Assembly: GCA_937899625.1 (NCBI GenBank)
Contig: CALCCB010000055.1
Location: forward strand, 1-53,967
Direction of reading: 5' to 3'
Length of the DNA: 53,967 nt
Origin: an uncultured Bacteroidota bacterium
GTDB lineage: Bacteria > Bacteroidota > Bacteroidia > Flavobacteriales_D > Crocinitomicaceae
Below are positions 25,333-34,705 of this stretch, piece after piece. The notes beneath the pieces were generated by a model. The model was not told where the DNA came from and ran no database searches. It worked only from the letters and a program-made list of their open reading frames with translations. Position numbers and translations under genes: made by a program. The first letter of the stretch is position 1; each line of letters opens with the position of its first letter.

Positions 25333-26823
25333 TTAAAGTCTTTCTAAAGGTGTTTTAATTCCGTTAACTAGTGAGTAGCAGGCAAGTTTATCCTTGAATA
25401 CGGATGATTTGAAAATTGACCTGTTCAACAACATTCGCACGCATTCCTGTATTCCTTCAACGATGGATGGGTGAGGGTGGATCAATTCCGATAGCACTTC
25501 GATCGGCATGTGTAATTTCACTAATAAGCCTACCGCCTGAATAGCCGTAGAAGCATGTTCTCCAACTACTCGCATACCAAGGATTCTCATCTGATCGTCA
25601 TTTGTAACAATGATCTTGAAGAAGCCTTGAGTTTTACGCATTGCGATTGCTCTTGTAATTAGTGAATAGTCCACTTTTACGACTTTCACTGGTATGTTTT
25701 GTTGCAAGCATTGCTGTTCGTTCATTCCTACGCTCGCTACTTCTGGATTCAAGAACATGATTGTACAGATATTTTCATAAGAAAGTCTTTCGGGTTTATT
25801 TCCAAAAGCTTTTTCAACCGCATGTCTTGCTTCGATCTCTCCCATATTTACGAGCGCAATTCTCCCTGAGACGTCCCCAACGGCATAGATGTTTGGTACA
25901 TTCGTTCGTGTATCATCATCTCCGATGTGTACCCCTCTTTTCGACATTTGCACTCCTGCTCTCTCCAGTCCCAGTCCTTCAACGTTTGGTGATCTTCCGA
26001 TCGACAATAGAGCTTTTTCAACTTGAATGATTTCTTTTCGCCCATCTTCGTATGACAGTTCATACTCTACCTGTCCATTCACGATTTCCATTCTTTCCAA
26101 ATGTGCTTTCGAATGGATCGTTACTCCTTTGGAGGTTAGATTAGCGGCTATCAATTTCGAAATGTCCTCATCTTCGAAAGGCAAGATCCTTTCCTGACGA
26201 TCGATGATGTATACCTTTGTTTTACCAAAATTTGAAAAGATCGTTGCGTATTCACAACCGATAACACCGGCACCGACGATCACCAGGCTTTTCGGGTATT
26301 CCTCGAGCTGATCGATCCCGTCACTGGTCATAATGATCTTTTCATCTACTGGAATGTTTGGGACCTTTCTTGGGTGACTTCCGGTTGCCAAAATGATATT
26401 GTCGCCCCAGATCACTTTTTCAGTGCCCTCATGATAGATGGTCACTTCATTTGCGTTGTTCAGAACACCTTTTCCTCTTTCGTAAGTGAGGAGTTTGTTC
26501 ATGGTTTCCGTTTGAAGTAATTTAATGTGACATGAATATTGAAATTTGCGCTCAAAAATCGCTTCCGCAAGTGTTCTCTTGATCTCGTTCCAGGAAACTT
26601 CATACGGCGCTCTTCCTTCAGAAACGATCGTGTCATTAATGTTTGCAACCTTATTTGAAATTTCCCAAAGTGTTTTTGATGAGAGAGCTCCATTGTAAAC
26701 ACCCGCACCACCAACTTTATCTTTTTCGATCAGGCAAACCTTTTTTCCAAAGTCAATTCCTCTCATGGCTGCAGCATAACCTGCAGGCCCTCCTCCAATA
26801 ACGATTAGATCAAATTTCTCCAT
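25333..26823 (-). CDS. Dihydrolipoamide dehydrogenase-like flavoprotein lacking the redox disulfide
   Basis: This 496-residue member of the class I pyridine nucleotide-disulfide oxidoreductase fold has an FAD motif GGGPAGY (residues 10-16), an NAD(P) motif GAGVIGCEYA and the second FAD motif AVGDVSG. The C-terminal catalytic-base segment HPHPSIVEGIQE is intact. The redox-active CxxxxC of lipoamide dehydrogenase is missing: the aligned stretch reads GGAGVYNGALSSK, with Gly41 and Ala46 in place of both cysteines. It therefore cannot reduce a disulfide by the usual route and is more likely a soluble transhydrogenase-like or NAD(P)H-dependent flavoenzyme. It stands alone, away from any 2-oxo-acid dehydrogenase genes. 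Confidence 0.85.
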   Translation of the reverse strand: MEKFDLIVIGGGPAGYAAAMRGIDFGKKVCLIEKDKVGGAGVYNGALSSKTLWEISNKVANINDTIVSEGRAPYEVSWNEIKRTLAEAIFERKFQYSCHIKLLQTETMNKLLTYERGKGVLNNANEVTIYHEGTEKVIWGDNIILATGSHPRKVPNIPVDEKIIMTSDGIDQLEEYPKSLVIVGAGVIGCEYATIFSNFGKTKVYIIDRQERILPFEDEDISKLIAANLTSKGVTIHSKAHLERMEIVNGQVEYELSYEDGRKEIIQVEKALLSIGRSPNVEGLGLERAGVQMSKRGVHIGDDDTRTNVPNIYAVGDVSGRIALVNMGEIEARHAVEKAFGNKPERLSYENICTIMFLNPEVASVGMNEQQCLQQNIPVKVVKVDYSLITRAIAMRKTQGFFKIIVTNDDQMRILGMRVVGEHASTAIQAVGLLVKLHMPIEVLSELIHPHPSIVEGIQECVRMLLNRSIFKSSVFKDKLACYSLVNGIKTPLERL

Positions 26824-26894
26824 GTTTTCTATCTTCGCCTATAAATATATTAAAGCTTGGCAGAGCCTGAACAATTTTCAGAAGAATAAATCGC

Positions 26895-27386
26895 ATGAAG
26901 GAGAGTTACCGGGAGTTATTGGTTACGGACAAAGGAAAAAAAGAAGAGATCAAAAAGCTTTTTAAAAATCTAAAGTCAAAGAAACCGAAAGATCTGGATC
27001 AAAAGATCCACACTCTGCACAATGAAGCATTTAAAAAGATCGATTGTCTGGAATGCGCAAATTGTTGTAAAACGACAAGTCCAATTTTCAGAGATGCCGA
27101 CATACGCCGGATTTCAAAACACTTGAAAATAAAAGAGGCAAAGCTCATTAGTGATTACCTGAAAATGGATGAAGAGAATGATTACGTTCTGAAGAGTTCT
27201 CCTTGTGTCTTTTTAGGAGAGGATAATTATTGTTCCATTTATGAAGTAAGACCCCTTGCATGTAGGGAATATCCGCATACGGACAGGAAACAGATGGTTC
27301 AGATTTTAGACATAACAGCAAAAAACACGGAGGTATGTCCGGCAGTGGGACTCATTGTGTCTCAATTCCTTAGTAAAAATTCGTAA
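26895..27386 (+). CDS. YkgJ family cysteine cluster protein
   Basis: The 163-residue protein has the zinc- or iron-chelating YkgJ/UPF0153 pattern. CLECANCC occurs near residue 55, then SSPCVFLGEDNYCSIYEVRP and LACREYPH. A basic, helical N-terminus precedes the cluster. The biochemical role of the family is unresolved; metal binding is inferred from the spaced cysteines. It is divergent from the flavoprotein gene, with 71 nt between the two starts, where a near-consensus minus-strand -7 box (26842-26849) serves the flavoprotein. Confidence 0.9.
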   Translation: MKESYRELLVTDKGKKEEIKKLFKNLKSKKPKDLDQKIHTLHNEAFKKIDCLECANCCKTTSPIFRDADIRRISKHLKIKEAKLISDYLKMDEENDYVLKSSPCVFLGEDNYCSIYEVRPLACREYPHTDRKQMVQILDITAKNTEVCPAVGLIVSQFLSKNS

Positions 27387-27439
27387 GCCAACTATTTTTT
27401 AGCTATTTTCGTCTAGAACTGTGAAACTAATGCTAAACT

Positions 27440-30400
27440 ATGAGATTATTCGTTAAATACATAGCCTTGAGCTGTGTGTTTTTATCCTCGTTGATATCCT
27501 TTTCACAACGTGGAAAAGAAGGGAATTATACGGTTTCAGCCTCGAATACTGTAGTCAATTCCTATACAAACATGACAGCTAATGCAAGTGCTGGAGCAAC
27601 ATTTATTACTGTTGCCTCTAATACTATGTCAGGTGTTGCTTTTAGTGGAAACCTGGCTCCCGGTGATCTCATTTTGATCATTCAGATGCAAGGTGCGTCT
27701 ATTGACGTGAATACCATTCCTACCGCAGTTTGGGGTGGGAATTATACTGTAATGGTTTCGGAATGGATCGAGTGGTGGCTTTATGCGGAGCTATGGGGAG
27801 CAGTTTTAAATTACAATAATGCCGGAAAGTTTGAGCAAGTTGAAGTAAAGAGTGTTTCCGGTTCAAATACGATCAATTTGCAGTGCGGACTTCAAAATAA
27901 TTATACATCGACAGGTAAGGTTCAGGTGATCAGAGTACCGAGATTCAATAACCTTACGCTCAACTCAAATACTTCCATTATTCCTACTTTGTGGAACGGA
28001 ACTTCAGGTGGTGTTGTCGCAGTAGAGGTTAACGGAAACCTCACTTTAAATGCCAATTCGAGAATATCAGCTTCGGGATATGGTTTTAGAGGTGCAGTTG
28101 CGAATAATGTTGGAACTACTTTGAGTGGTGGGCCAACTTGCGGATACGGACAAGGATATGGATGTACATTTTTAGGTTCAAATCTTTCTTCTAACGGAGC
28201 CCGCAAAGGAGAGGGGATAGCAGGATACGAAACTGAATATGCTGTATTGTATTCTGAATTTGGAAGAGCAGCGCCAGCAAACGGAGGTGGTGGAGGAGGA
28301 TATACCAACTCTGGTGGTGGTGGAGGATCCAACGTTGGCGTTGGAACGTATACCGGAAAAGGGGTTCCGAATCCAACTTACAATACTGCATGGAATTTGG
28401 AACTTCCTGGCCTAGGAGGTTCGAGTAGCCCTGGAGGAGGAAGAGGTGGATATACTGTTAGTTCTTCGGATCAGAATGCGCTTACGCTTGGGCCAAATCA
28501 GGCTGCCTGGAGTGGTGCAGGTCGTCAGATCAATGGTGGTTTAGGTGGTCATTCTCTTACTTACGATGCTACTCGCTTATTTATGGGCGGAGGCGGCGGT
28601 GCCGGTGATCAGGACAACGGACAAGGTGGCGGTGGAGGCCGAGGTGGAGGTATTGTGCATATGACTGTTTACGGCAGTGTCTCAGGCACAGGAATTATTG
28701 AATCCGATGGTGCTGTTGGTCAGAATTCAAATCCTAATAACCAGGCACCAGTAATTTCACCAACATCTGCTCAGCGTAAGGGTAATGATGGTGCCGGAGG
28801 AGGAGGTGCAGGTGGAGCTGTTTTCATAAAAAATGCTAGTTCGATTCCTGCTGGAGTTCAAGTATATGCAAGAGGAGGAAACGGCGGGAATCAGGTTTTG
28901 AGCTCTTATTTTGCAGGAACCTCGTTTGAGGCAGGAGGACCTGGAGGTGCTGGTGCCGGTGGTCAGATAGCTTTTACAAGTGGAACTCCAACGACTTCAG
29001 TAGCCGGAGGAAATTCTGGAACTACGAATTCAGGTCAAATGAATGAATTTCCACCAAATGGTGCAACGAATGGTGCCTCTGGAATAGGAGGTTTGGCAAC
29101 TACGATCTTTAATATGACAGCAAATAATGCGACTGTTTGTGGTAGCGGATCGGCAACATTATCAGTGAACGTTACAGGAACAGCGCCAGGAACAATTACC
29201 TGGTATACGACTCCTTTTGGAAATGTGAGCGTTGCAACCGGAACAAGTTACACTCCAACGCCTACTCCAGCGACTACAACAACTTATTATGTAGGTGTGT
29301 GTCCTGGAACATTCAGGGTGCCGGTGACGATAACGATCAATTCTGCACCAACGATCAGTGGTACGCCTGTTTTGACAAATCCAAGTTGTTCAACGCCAGG
29401 AAGTATAACGGGTTTAACAGCCTCTGGTGGTACAGGAGCTTTGACGTACGACTGGAACTCAGTTGTAACGGCCGGGCCAAACCTAACAAATGCATCGGCA
29501 GGATCATACACGCTGACTGTTACGGATGCGTTAGGTTGTACAGCAACTTCAGGACCGCACACCTTAACTGGAATTTCAGGTCCATCAATCGATAATTCAG
29601 CGGTGGTTGTCTCAAGTGAGACTTGTAATGGTACATTGGGAAGTGTGACCGGATTGATCGCAACTGGTAATGGTCTTACCTATGCCTGGAATAATGGTGG
29701 AGGATCCTCCTTGGATGCAACGAATTTGGTTTCTGGCTCATACACCTTGACAGTTACAGATAACCTGGGTTGTACGGCTGCCTCAGGGCCATATGCAGTC
29801 GGTTTTGTGGCTGGGCCAAGTATCGACGACTCCGGAATTTCCATCGTAAATGAAACATGTACTGCTTCGAATGGTTCGATCTCAGGAATTACATCGAGTG
29901 GTTCAGGATTATCCTATTCGTGGTCCAATGGTGGTGGCTCTAGTCTTGATGCATCGAATCTATCAGCTGGGAGCTATTCATTGACAGTTACAGATGGAAA
30001 CGGATGTTCAGATGTCTCTGGTCCATATAGTTTAACAGATTCGCCTTCTCCAGTGATTGACATTTCGTCTATAGTTTTGAATGATGAGAATTGTGGAAAT
30101 TCCGATGGATCCATTACAGGGATAACAGTAAGCGGTGGATCTCCGGCTTATATAATCTCTTGGACTAATACTTCACAAACAACATTGGATCTTTCTGGAC
30201 TAGGCGCCGGAACATATTCTTTGACCGTGAACGATCAGTTAGGATGTTCGGCTACGGCTGGCCCATTCTCGATTGCGAATCTGACAGGTACTACGATTGA
30301 TAATTCGAATGTCGTAGTACAGGATGAGATCTGTAACGGTACGTTAGGTTCAATTACAGGAATAGTAGTTAGTGGTGGTCAGGCTCCTTTGATATATTCA

Positions 30401-32677
30401 TGGAATGCTGCGCCTTCTGCAGGTCCGGATCTTTCTGGTGCTTCGGCAGGTTCATACACTTTAAGTGTGATTGATGGAAATGGTTGTTTGGCACAGTCTG
30501 GACCTTACACGATCAATTATGTTGCTGGACCAACTTTAAACGAATCACTGGCTTCTGTAACTGATGAGTCATGCAATGGTACTTTGGGTTCTATAACCGG
30601 AATCTCTGCTACAGGCACAAGCCTCACCTATGCATGGAGCAATGGGGGTGGAAATGCGTTGGATGCGACAAGTTTGAATGCAGGAAATTACTCTTTGACC
30701 ATAACAGATATAAATGGATGTTTAGCTTCTACTGGAGTCTATAATGTTGCGTTCATTGTTGGTCCGTCCATTGATAATAGTGATCTTATCGTTTCTCCAG
30801 AAAACTGTAATAATGCCGATGGGTCTATTTCAGGCCTTTCAGCAAGTGGAACTTCTATTTCTTATTCATGGAGTAACGGAGGAGGTTCTGCAATAGATGT
30901 AAGTAATGCAGCTGCCGGATCGTACACATTGACTGTAACAGACATCAACGGTTGCACTAATACTGAAGGTCCGATCGTAATTTCTAATCAAGGTGGACCT
31001 TCAATAGATGATTCGGGTATTTCGATCATGGATGAGCATTGTTCTCAAAATGATGGAAGTATATCAGGTATAACAGTTTCAGGAGGTTCTCCGGCCTATA
31101 CCATCACTTGGTCAAATACAACACAGACTACGTTGGATCTGACATCTCTTGCGGCAGGTTCTTATCAGTTGACAGTATCAGATCAGAATGGTTGTTCGAT
31201 AAGTAGCGGCCCTTATACTGTTAATGCGGTTGCTGGTCCTTCAATTGACGTTTCTTCCGCAGTGGTTCAAGATGAACTATGTGATGGCACTCAAGGATCC
31301 ATTACAGGAATTACTGCTTCTGGAACAGGCTTAACTTATGCATGGTCGAATGGAGGTGGAACTTCTCTCAACGCAACAGGATTGGTACCTGGGACTTACG
31401 GTCTTACAGTAACAGATGTATTCGGATGTACGGCTAACGCTGGCCCATACACTGTCGCTGCTCCAGCTGGGGTAAGTTTGGATCTGTCAAATATGATCGT
31501 AAATGAAACAGCTTGTACTTCTAGCACCGGATCAATATCAGGAATTACAATTGTAGGAGGTAATAATCCTTCTCCATTATGGTCAAACTCAGAAACGACT
31601 CTTGACATTAGCAATTTGGGAGCTGGTAGTTATACCTTAACTGTGACTGATGATGATGGATGTGCAGATCAGACCTCTGTTGATATTACGATGATCAATG
31701 CTCCATCAATTACTTCTGCAATACCGTCTGATGTAAGTTGTTTTGGCTTGTCGGATGGTAGTATTGAAGTTACCGTAGCCGGAGGAACAACTCCTTATAC
31801 CTTCGCATGGACTCCTAATGTTGGAACCACTGAGGATGTAACAGCGCTAGTAGCGGGTGATTATACTGTGGTAGTTACAGATGATGCCGGATGTTCGGAT
31901 TCAGAAACGATCACAGTAACTGAACCGCAAGAATTGTTGGTTACTTTAACTATAACGGATATCAATTGTGCAACCGGAGCATTAGGAGGGATGATCTCAA
32001 ATGTAACGGGAGGAGATGGTAATTACACGTATGTGTGGGGTAATGGTGAAACAACATCTTCACTATCAAATCAAAATGCAGGGTTGTATGGTGTAACCGC
32101 TACAGATGGAAATGGATGTAATGCAAATACGTCAGGAACCATTGGTACTACCGGTTCAATTCCTGTAAGTGTTGCCCCAGCTTATTCAGAAATAGATCTT
32201 GGCTCTTCTGTTCAGCTGAGTTTAACAGGTACGGGTACTATAGTTTGGACTCCATCTACAACATTGGATTGTATGAGTTGCGCGGATCCTGTGGCTTCTC
32301 CGTCTAATTCGACGACTTATGTTGCGATAGTGACAGACGCAAATGGTTGTTCGGGATCTGACTCTGCAATAGTGGTCATTAAAATGGTTTGCGGAGAATT
32401 ATATGTTCCGACTATCTTTTCACCAAATGGAACTGGTCCGGCAGACAATAATGTGTTCAAAGCATTCGGTAATCCATCATGTTTGACTGAATTTAAACTT
32501 CAGGTTTTCAATAGATGGGGTGAAATGGTATTTGACACCGAAACCATCACGGAAGGCTGGGATGGTCAATATAAATCTCAGGATGCAAATACTGGAATCT
32601 ATGTTTACCGAATATTCGCTATGCTTGTTGATGGAACAGTGGTGGATACATCGGGTAATGTTACCTTAGTGAGATAG
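27440..32677 (+). CDS. Giant T9SS type B adhesin-like protein with SprB repeats
   Basis: The 1745-residue protein has a signal peptide (ALSCVFLSSLISFSQ). A glycine-rich N-terminal domain (about 280-530) with many GGGGG runs is followed by an Ig-like domain near 565-630 (TITWYTTPFGN...TTTYYV). Next come about twelve SprB-type repeats (about 646-1570). The C-terminal gliding-motility-associated domain (CGELYVPTIFSPNG... to the end, about residue 1651 on) is the type B T9SS sorting signal. Such proteins are exported across the outer membrane and attached to the surface; SprB itself is the mobile gliding adhesin of Flavobacterium. Adhesion or motility is therefore likely but not shown. Three small genes follow with gaps of 3 to 7 nt. 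Confidence 0.9.
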   Translation: MRLFVKYIALSCVFLSSLISFSQRGKEGNYTVSASNTVVNSYTNMTANASAGATFITVASNTMSGVAFSGNLAPGDLILIIQMQGASIDVNTIPTAVWGGNYTVMVSEWIEWWLYAELWGAVLNYNNAGKFEQVEVKSVSGSNTINLQCGLQNNYTSTGKVQVIRVPRFNNLTLNSNTSIIPTLWNGTSGGVVAVEVNGNLTLNANSRISASGYGFRGAVANNVGTTLSGGPTCGYGQGYGCTFLGSNLSSNGARKGEGIAGYETEYAVLYSEFGRAAPANGGGGGGYTNSGGGGGSNVGVGTYTGKGVPNPTYNTAWNLELPGLGGSSSPGGGRGGYTVSSSDQNALTLGPNQAAWSGAGRQINGGLGGHSLTYDATRLFMGGGGGAGDQDNGQGGGGGRGGGIVHMTVYGSVSGTGIIESDGAVGQNSNPNNQAPVISPTSAQRKGNDGAGGGGAGGAVFIKNASSIPAGVQVYARGGNGGNQVLSSYFAGTSFEAGGPGGAGAGGQIAFTSGTPTTSVAGGNSGTTNSGQMNEFPPNGATNGASGIGGLATTIFNMTANNATVCGSGSATLSVNVTGTAPGTITWYTTPFGNVSVATGTSYTPTPTPATTTTYYVGVCPGTFRVPVTITINSAPTISGTPVLTNPSCSTPGSITGLTASGGTGALTYDWNSVVTAGPNLTNASAGSYTLTVTDALGCTATSGPHTLTGISGPSIDNSAVVVSSETCNGTLGSVTGLIATGNGLTYAWNNGGGSSLDATNLVSGSYTLTVTDNLGCTAASGPYAVGFVAGPSIDDSGISIVNETCTASNGSISGITSSGSGLSYSWSNGGGSSLDASNLSAGSYSLTVTDGNGCSDVSGPYSLTDSPSPVIDISSIVLNDENCGNSDGSITGITVSGGSPAYIISWTNTSQTTLDLSGLGAGTYSLTVNDQLGCSATAGPFSIANLTGTTIDNSNVVVQDEICNGTLGSITGIVVSGGQAPLIYSWNAAPSAGPDLSGASAGSYTLSVIDGNGCLAQSGPYTINYVAGPTLNESLASVTDESCNGTLGSITGISATGTSLTYAWSNGGGNALDATSLNAGNYSLTITDINGCLASTGVYNVAFIVGPSIDNSDLIVSPENCNNADGSISGLSASGTSISYSWSNGGGSAIDVSNAAAGSYTLTVTDINGCTNTEGPIVISNQGGPSIDDSGISIMDEHCSQNDGSISGITVSGGSPAYTITWSNTTQTTLDLTSLAAGSYQLTVSDQNGCSISSGPYTVNAVAGPSIDVSSAVVQDELCDGTQGSITGITASGTGLTYAWSNGGGTSLNATGLVPGTYGLTVTDVFGCTANAGPYTVAAPAGVSLDLSNMIVNETACTSSTGSISGITIVGGNNPSPLWSNSETTLDISNLGAGSYTLTVTDDDGCADQTSVDITMINAPSITSAIPSDVSCFGLSDGSIEVTVAGGTTPYTFAWTPNVGTTEDVTALVAGDYTVVVTDDAGCSDSETITVTEPQELLVTLTITDINCATGALGGMISNVTGGDGNYTYVWGNGETTSSLSNQNAGLYGVTATDGNGCNANTSGTIGTTGSIPVSVAPAYSEIDLGSSVQLSLTGTGTIVWTPSTTLDCMSCADPVASPSNSTTYVAIVTDANGCSGSDSAIVVIKMVCGELYVPTIFSPNGTGPADNNVFKAFGNPSCLTEFKLQVFNRWGEMVFDTETITEGWDGQYKSQDANTGIYVYRIFAMLVDGTVVDTSGNVTLVR
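29376..32150 (+). repeat. Twelve tandem SprB-type coding repeats with a four-unit super-repeat
   Basis: Each unit of about 75-82 residues carries a Cys near the start (pattern C-x-x-x-x-G-S-I-x-G-I), a W-S-N core, and a closing G-S-Y-x-L-T-V-T-D-x-x-G-C. Units 2-5 (about 29578-30526) match units 6-9 (about 30527-31468) in order. LTYAW units pair with LTYAW, SYSW with SYSW, GGSPAY with GGSPAY, and VVQDE with VVQDE. This indicates a block duplication of about 945 bp followed by divergence. Confidence 0.85.
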
Positions 32678-32680
32678 AAA

Positions 32681-33259
32681 ATGATCGAGATTCTAAACGG
32701 CACAACTGGTATTGAATTAAGAGGCGTTTATCTAAAAAGCCTTGAAGAGTATAGTTTGATCGATGGAGGTACGGTGATCGTTCATCATTTTAGTGAATTT
32801 ACGCAGGATTTCATTTCAGGTATTACAGAAACTATTGAGGAGATCCTTGTTTCCAATGGAGACGATCAAAAGGTCATTCGAAGAATATATACTATTCTCG
32901 TCGAAGGCTTACAGAACATTCGAGCCCATGCTGAAAAGGATGAAGGAGGGTATAGGGCTGCCTTTCTTTTTATGGTGAAGACCAAATATTCTTACATAAT
33001 TAAAATGGGAAATCTCATTCAAAAAAATGATGAGGATTTGATCCATGAATACATTGGAGATATCAATAATATGGTTGAGGGTAATCTTCGTAAACTTTAT
33101 GTTGAGATCCTCAATAGCAGTGTGTTTACAAGAAAGGGTGGTGCAGGTCTGGGTTTCCTGATTATGCGAATGAAAAGTGGTCAACCTTTAAATTACAATA
33201 TTATTGAGCTATCCAACGGCCAGAGCTTTTTCAGTGTCGAAGTAAGAATAGAACGGTAA
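32681..33259 (+). CDS. SiaB family protein kinase-like protein (DUF6272)
   Basis: The 192-residue cytoplasmic protein has a GHKL-ATPase-like layout: an N-box-like VEGLQNIRAHAE around residue 76 and a G-box-like GGAGLGFLIMRM near 152. These features match the SiaB/DUF6272 family. In Pseudomonas, SiaB phosphorylates SiaC to control a diguanylate cyclase and biofilm formation; no siaC- or siaD-like gene is visible in this window. It begins 3 nt after the giant surface protein gene, so the two are almost certainly co-transcribed, suggesting regulation of a surface-attachment trait. Confidence 0.75.
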   Translation: MIEILNGTTGIELRGVYLKSLEEYSLIDGGTVIVHHFSEFTQDFISGITETIEEILVSNGDDQKVIRRIYTILVEGLQNIRAHAEKDEGGYRAAFLFMVKTKYSYIIKMGNLIQKNDEDLIHEYIGDINNMVEGNLRKLYVEILNSSVFTRKGGAGLGFLIMRMKSGQPLNYNIIELSNGQSFFSVEVRIER

Positions 33260-33263
33260 CGCT

Positions 33264-33731
33264 ATGGAAATGCGCTTGAGCATCTTATTTGTGTTGTTTG
33301 TTAGTTTGAGTTTTGGTCAAACCAAGATCTATAAGGGAAGCAGTACTTTTATGTCTGATCAACTTTATGAGATCAGTGATGTAAAGATCTACAGAGTTCA
33401 AAACCCGGCAAACAAAATCGATTTCTTGTATATCGACCAGGGAAAGATGTATCTTAAGGAAAGGAAATTCTTTTCAGATGTGCTCTATACGATTCAAAAT
33501 GATAAGATCTATAAAGGGAATTCTACATCTGTTTTTGATCTTATTTATACCATAAAGGACGGTAAGGTATTAATAGGTGATGGAAACTTTTCGTCAATTT
33601 GTCTGTTTACGATTCTTGAAGGTAAGATCTTTAAAGGGGATAGTACCAGTTCGTTTGATCAGATCATGAGCTATGAATTAGATGATGATCATTCGATAAC
33701 AATGATAGCTGCTTTAATAGTACCGTATTAA
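33264..33731 (+). CDS. Exported protein built of six 20-residue repeats
   Basis: The 155-residue product has a signal peptide (SILFVLFVSLSFGQ). From residue 21 the mature chain consists of six consecutive units of about 20 residues with the pattern K-I-Y-K-G-x-S-T-x-x-x-D-x-I-Y-T-I-x-D-G. The regular hydrophobic/polar alternation suggests a small beta-solenoid or hairpin stack. No family name is recognised. It follows the SiaB-like gene by 4 nt and precedes the deacetylase-family gene by 7 nt, so it belongs to the same transcription unit. Confidence 0.75.
   Translation: MEMRLSILFVLFVSLSFGQTKIYKGSSTFMSDQLYEISDVKIYRVQNPANKIDFLYIDQGKMYLKERKFFSDVLYTIQNDKIYKGNSTSVFDLIYTIKDGKVLIGDGNFSSICLFTILEGKIFKGDSTSSFDQIMSYELDDDHSITMIAALIVPY
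33324..33686 (+). repeat. Six tandem 60-bp coding repeats
   Basis: Repeats start with KIYKGSSTF, KIYRVQNPA, KMYLKERKF, KIYKGNSTS, KVLIGDGNF and KIFKGDSTS. All are 20 residues long except the last (21). They are diverged at DNA level but in perfect register. Confidence 0.8.
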
Positions 33732-33738
33732 TAATGGA

Positions 33739-34638
33739 ATGAAAGTCGCTTTTCACGAAGAGTATGTGCATCCGTTACCGGAAAATCATCGCTTTCCTAT
33801 GGAGAAATATGACCTTCTTCCCAAACAACTCATTTATGAAGGTACTTGTTTAAAAGAAGATTTTATTACACCTGAATTGATTGAAGATCGACGCCTCCTT
33901 TCTGTTCATTCGGCACATTATTTACGAGATCTGGAAGAATTAAAAATTAGCCCAAAAGCTCAGAGAGTATCGGGATTTGTACATTCCGACCTTTTGATCA
34001 AGAGAGAAAAGAGGATCATGGAAGGAACTCGTCTTTGTGCTGAATACGCATTGCATGAAAAAGTAGCATTCAATATTGCCGGAGGTACACATCATGCATA
34101 TGCAGATAGAGGAGAGGGTTTTTGTTTGCTAAATGATCAGGCCATCGCCTCAAAATGGCTGATGCATGAAAAAGAGGTAAACAAAATTCTCATAATTGAT
34201 CTGGATGTCCATCAAGGGAACGGGACAGCAAAGATATTTGAAAACGACCCGAACGTCTTTACCTTTAGTATGCATGGAAAAAATAATTATCCACTGAAAA
34301 AAGAGCTGTCAGACCTGGACATTGAATTGGAAGATGGAACAGGGGATAGAGACTATTTGTATTTACTTGAAAGTTCGCTTCATTCTATTTTAAAGGACTT
34401 TGATCCCGATTTTGTCTTTTACCAATGTGGCGTCGACATCATTGATACGGATAAACTTGGAAAACTTAAGGTCTCAAAAGAAGGGGCTCGAAAACGTGAT
34501 ATATTGGTTTTTGACACTGTTAAACAATTGGATGTTCCGGTCGTTTGTTCAATGGGAGGAGGGTATAGTCCGAAGATCGCAGATATTGTTGATGCGCATG
34601 CCAATACCTTCAGGATGGCTCAGACTATTTTGTGTTAA
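33739..34638 (+). CDS. Histone deacetylase / AcuC family zinc amidohydrolase
   Basis: The 299-residue enzyme of the HDAC superfamily has its active site fully conserved. The His dyad H118-H119 (GGTHHAY) and the zinc ligands D156 and H158 (IDLDVHQGNG) and D233 (CGVDIID) are all present, with a late GGGYS. Bacterial members deacetylate acetyl-lysine proteins, polyamines or other acetylated amines; the substrate is unknown. It has no signal peptide. It is the last gene of the string starting with the giant T9SS protein, with 7 nt before its start, which is unusual company for this enzyme. Confidence 0.9.
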   Translation: MKVAFHEEYVHPLPENHRFPMEKYDLLPKQLIYEGTCLKEDFITPELIEDRRLLSVHSAHYLRDLEELKISPKAQRVSGFVHSDLLIKREKRIMEGTRLCAEYALHEKVAFNIAGGTHHAYADRGEGFCLLNDQAIASKWLMHEKEVNKILIIDLDVHQGNGTAKIFENDPNVFTFSMHGKNNYPLKKELSDLDIELEDGTGDRDYLYLLESSLHSILKDFDPDFVFYQCGVDIIDTDKLGKLKVSKEGARKRDILVFDTVKQLDVPVVCSMGGGYSPKIADIVDAHANTFRMAQTILC

Positions 34639-34676
34639 TTTTTTGCACAAATGTCATCTTATTTCGTAGAGGTTTT

Positions 34677-34684
34677 TATTTTTG
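34677..34684 (+). promoter_or_regulatory. -7 element upstream of the small Cys-rich gene
   Basis: TATTTTTG matches TAnnTTTG and lies 22 nt before the GTG start at 34706. No clear -33 box at normal spacing was seen. Confidence 0.4.
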
Positions 34685-34705
34685 TTTGGAATTATTCTAA
34701 ATAAG

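Noticed and set aside
29376-32150. Regular repeats considered as a possible CRISPR array or non-coding satellite.
   Set aside because: The period is about 240 bp, the reading frame is continuous and the units encode SprB-type domains, so they are coding repeats.
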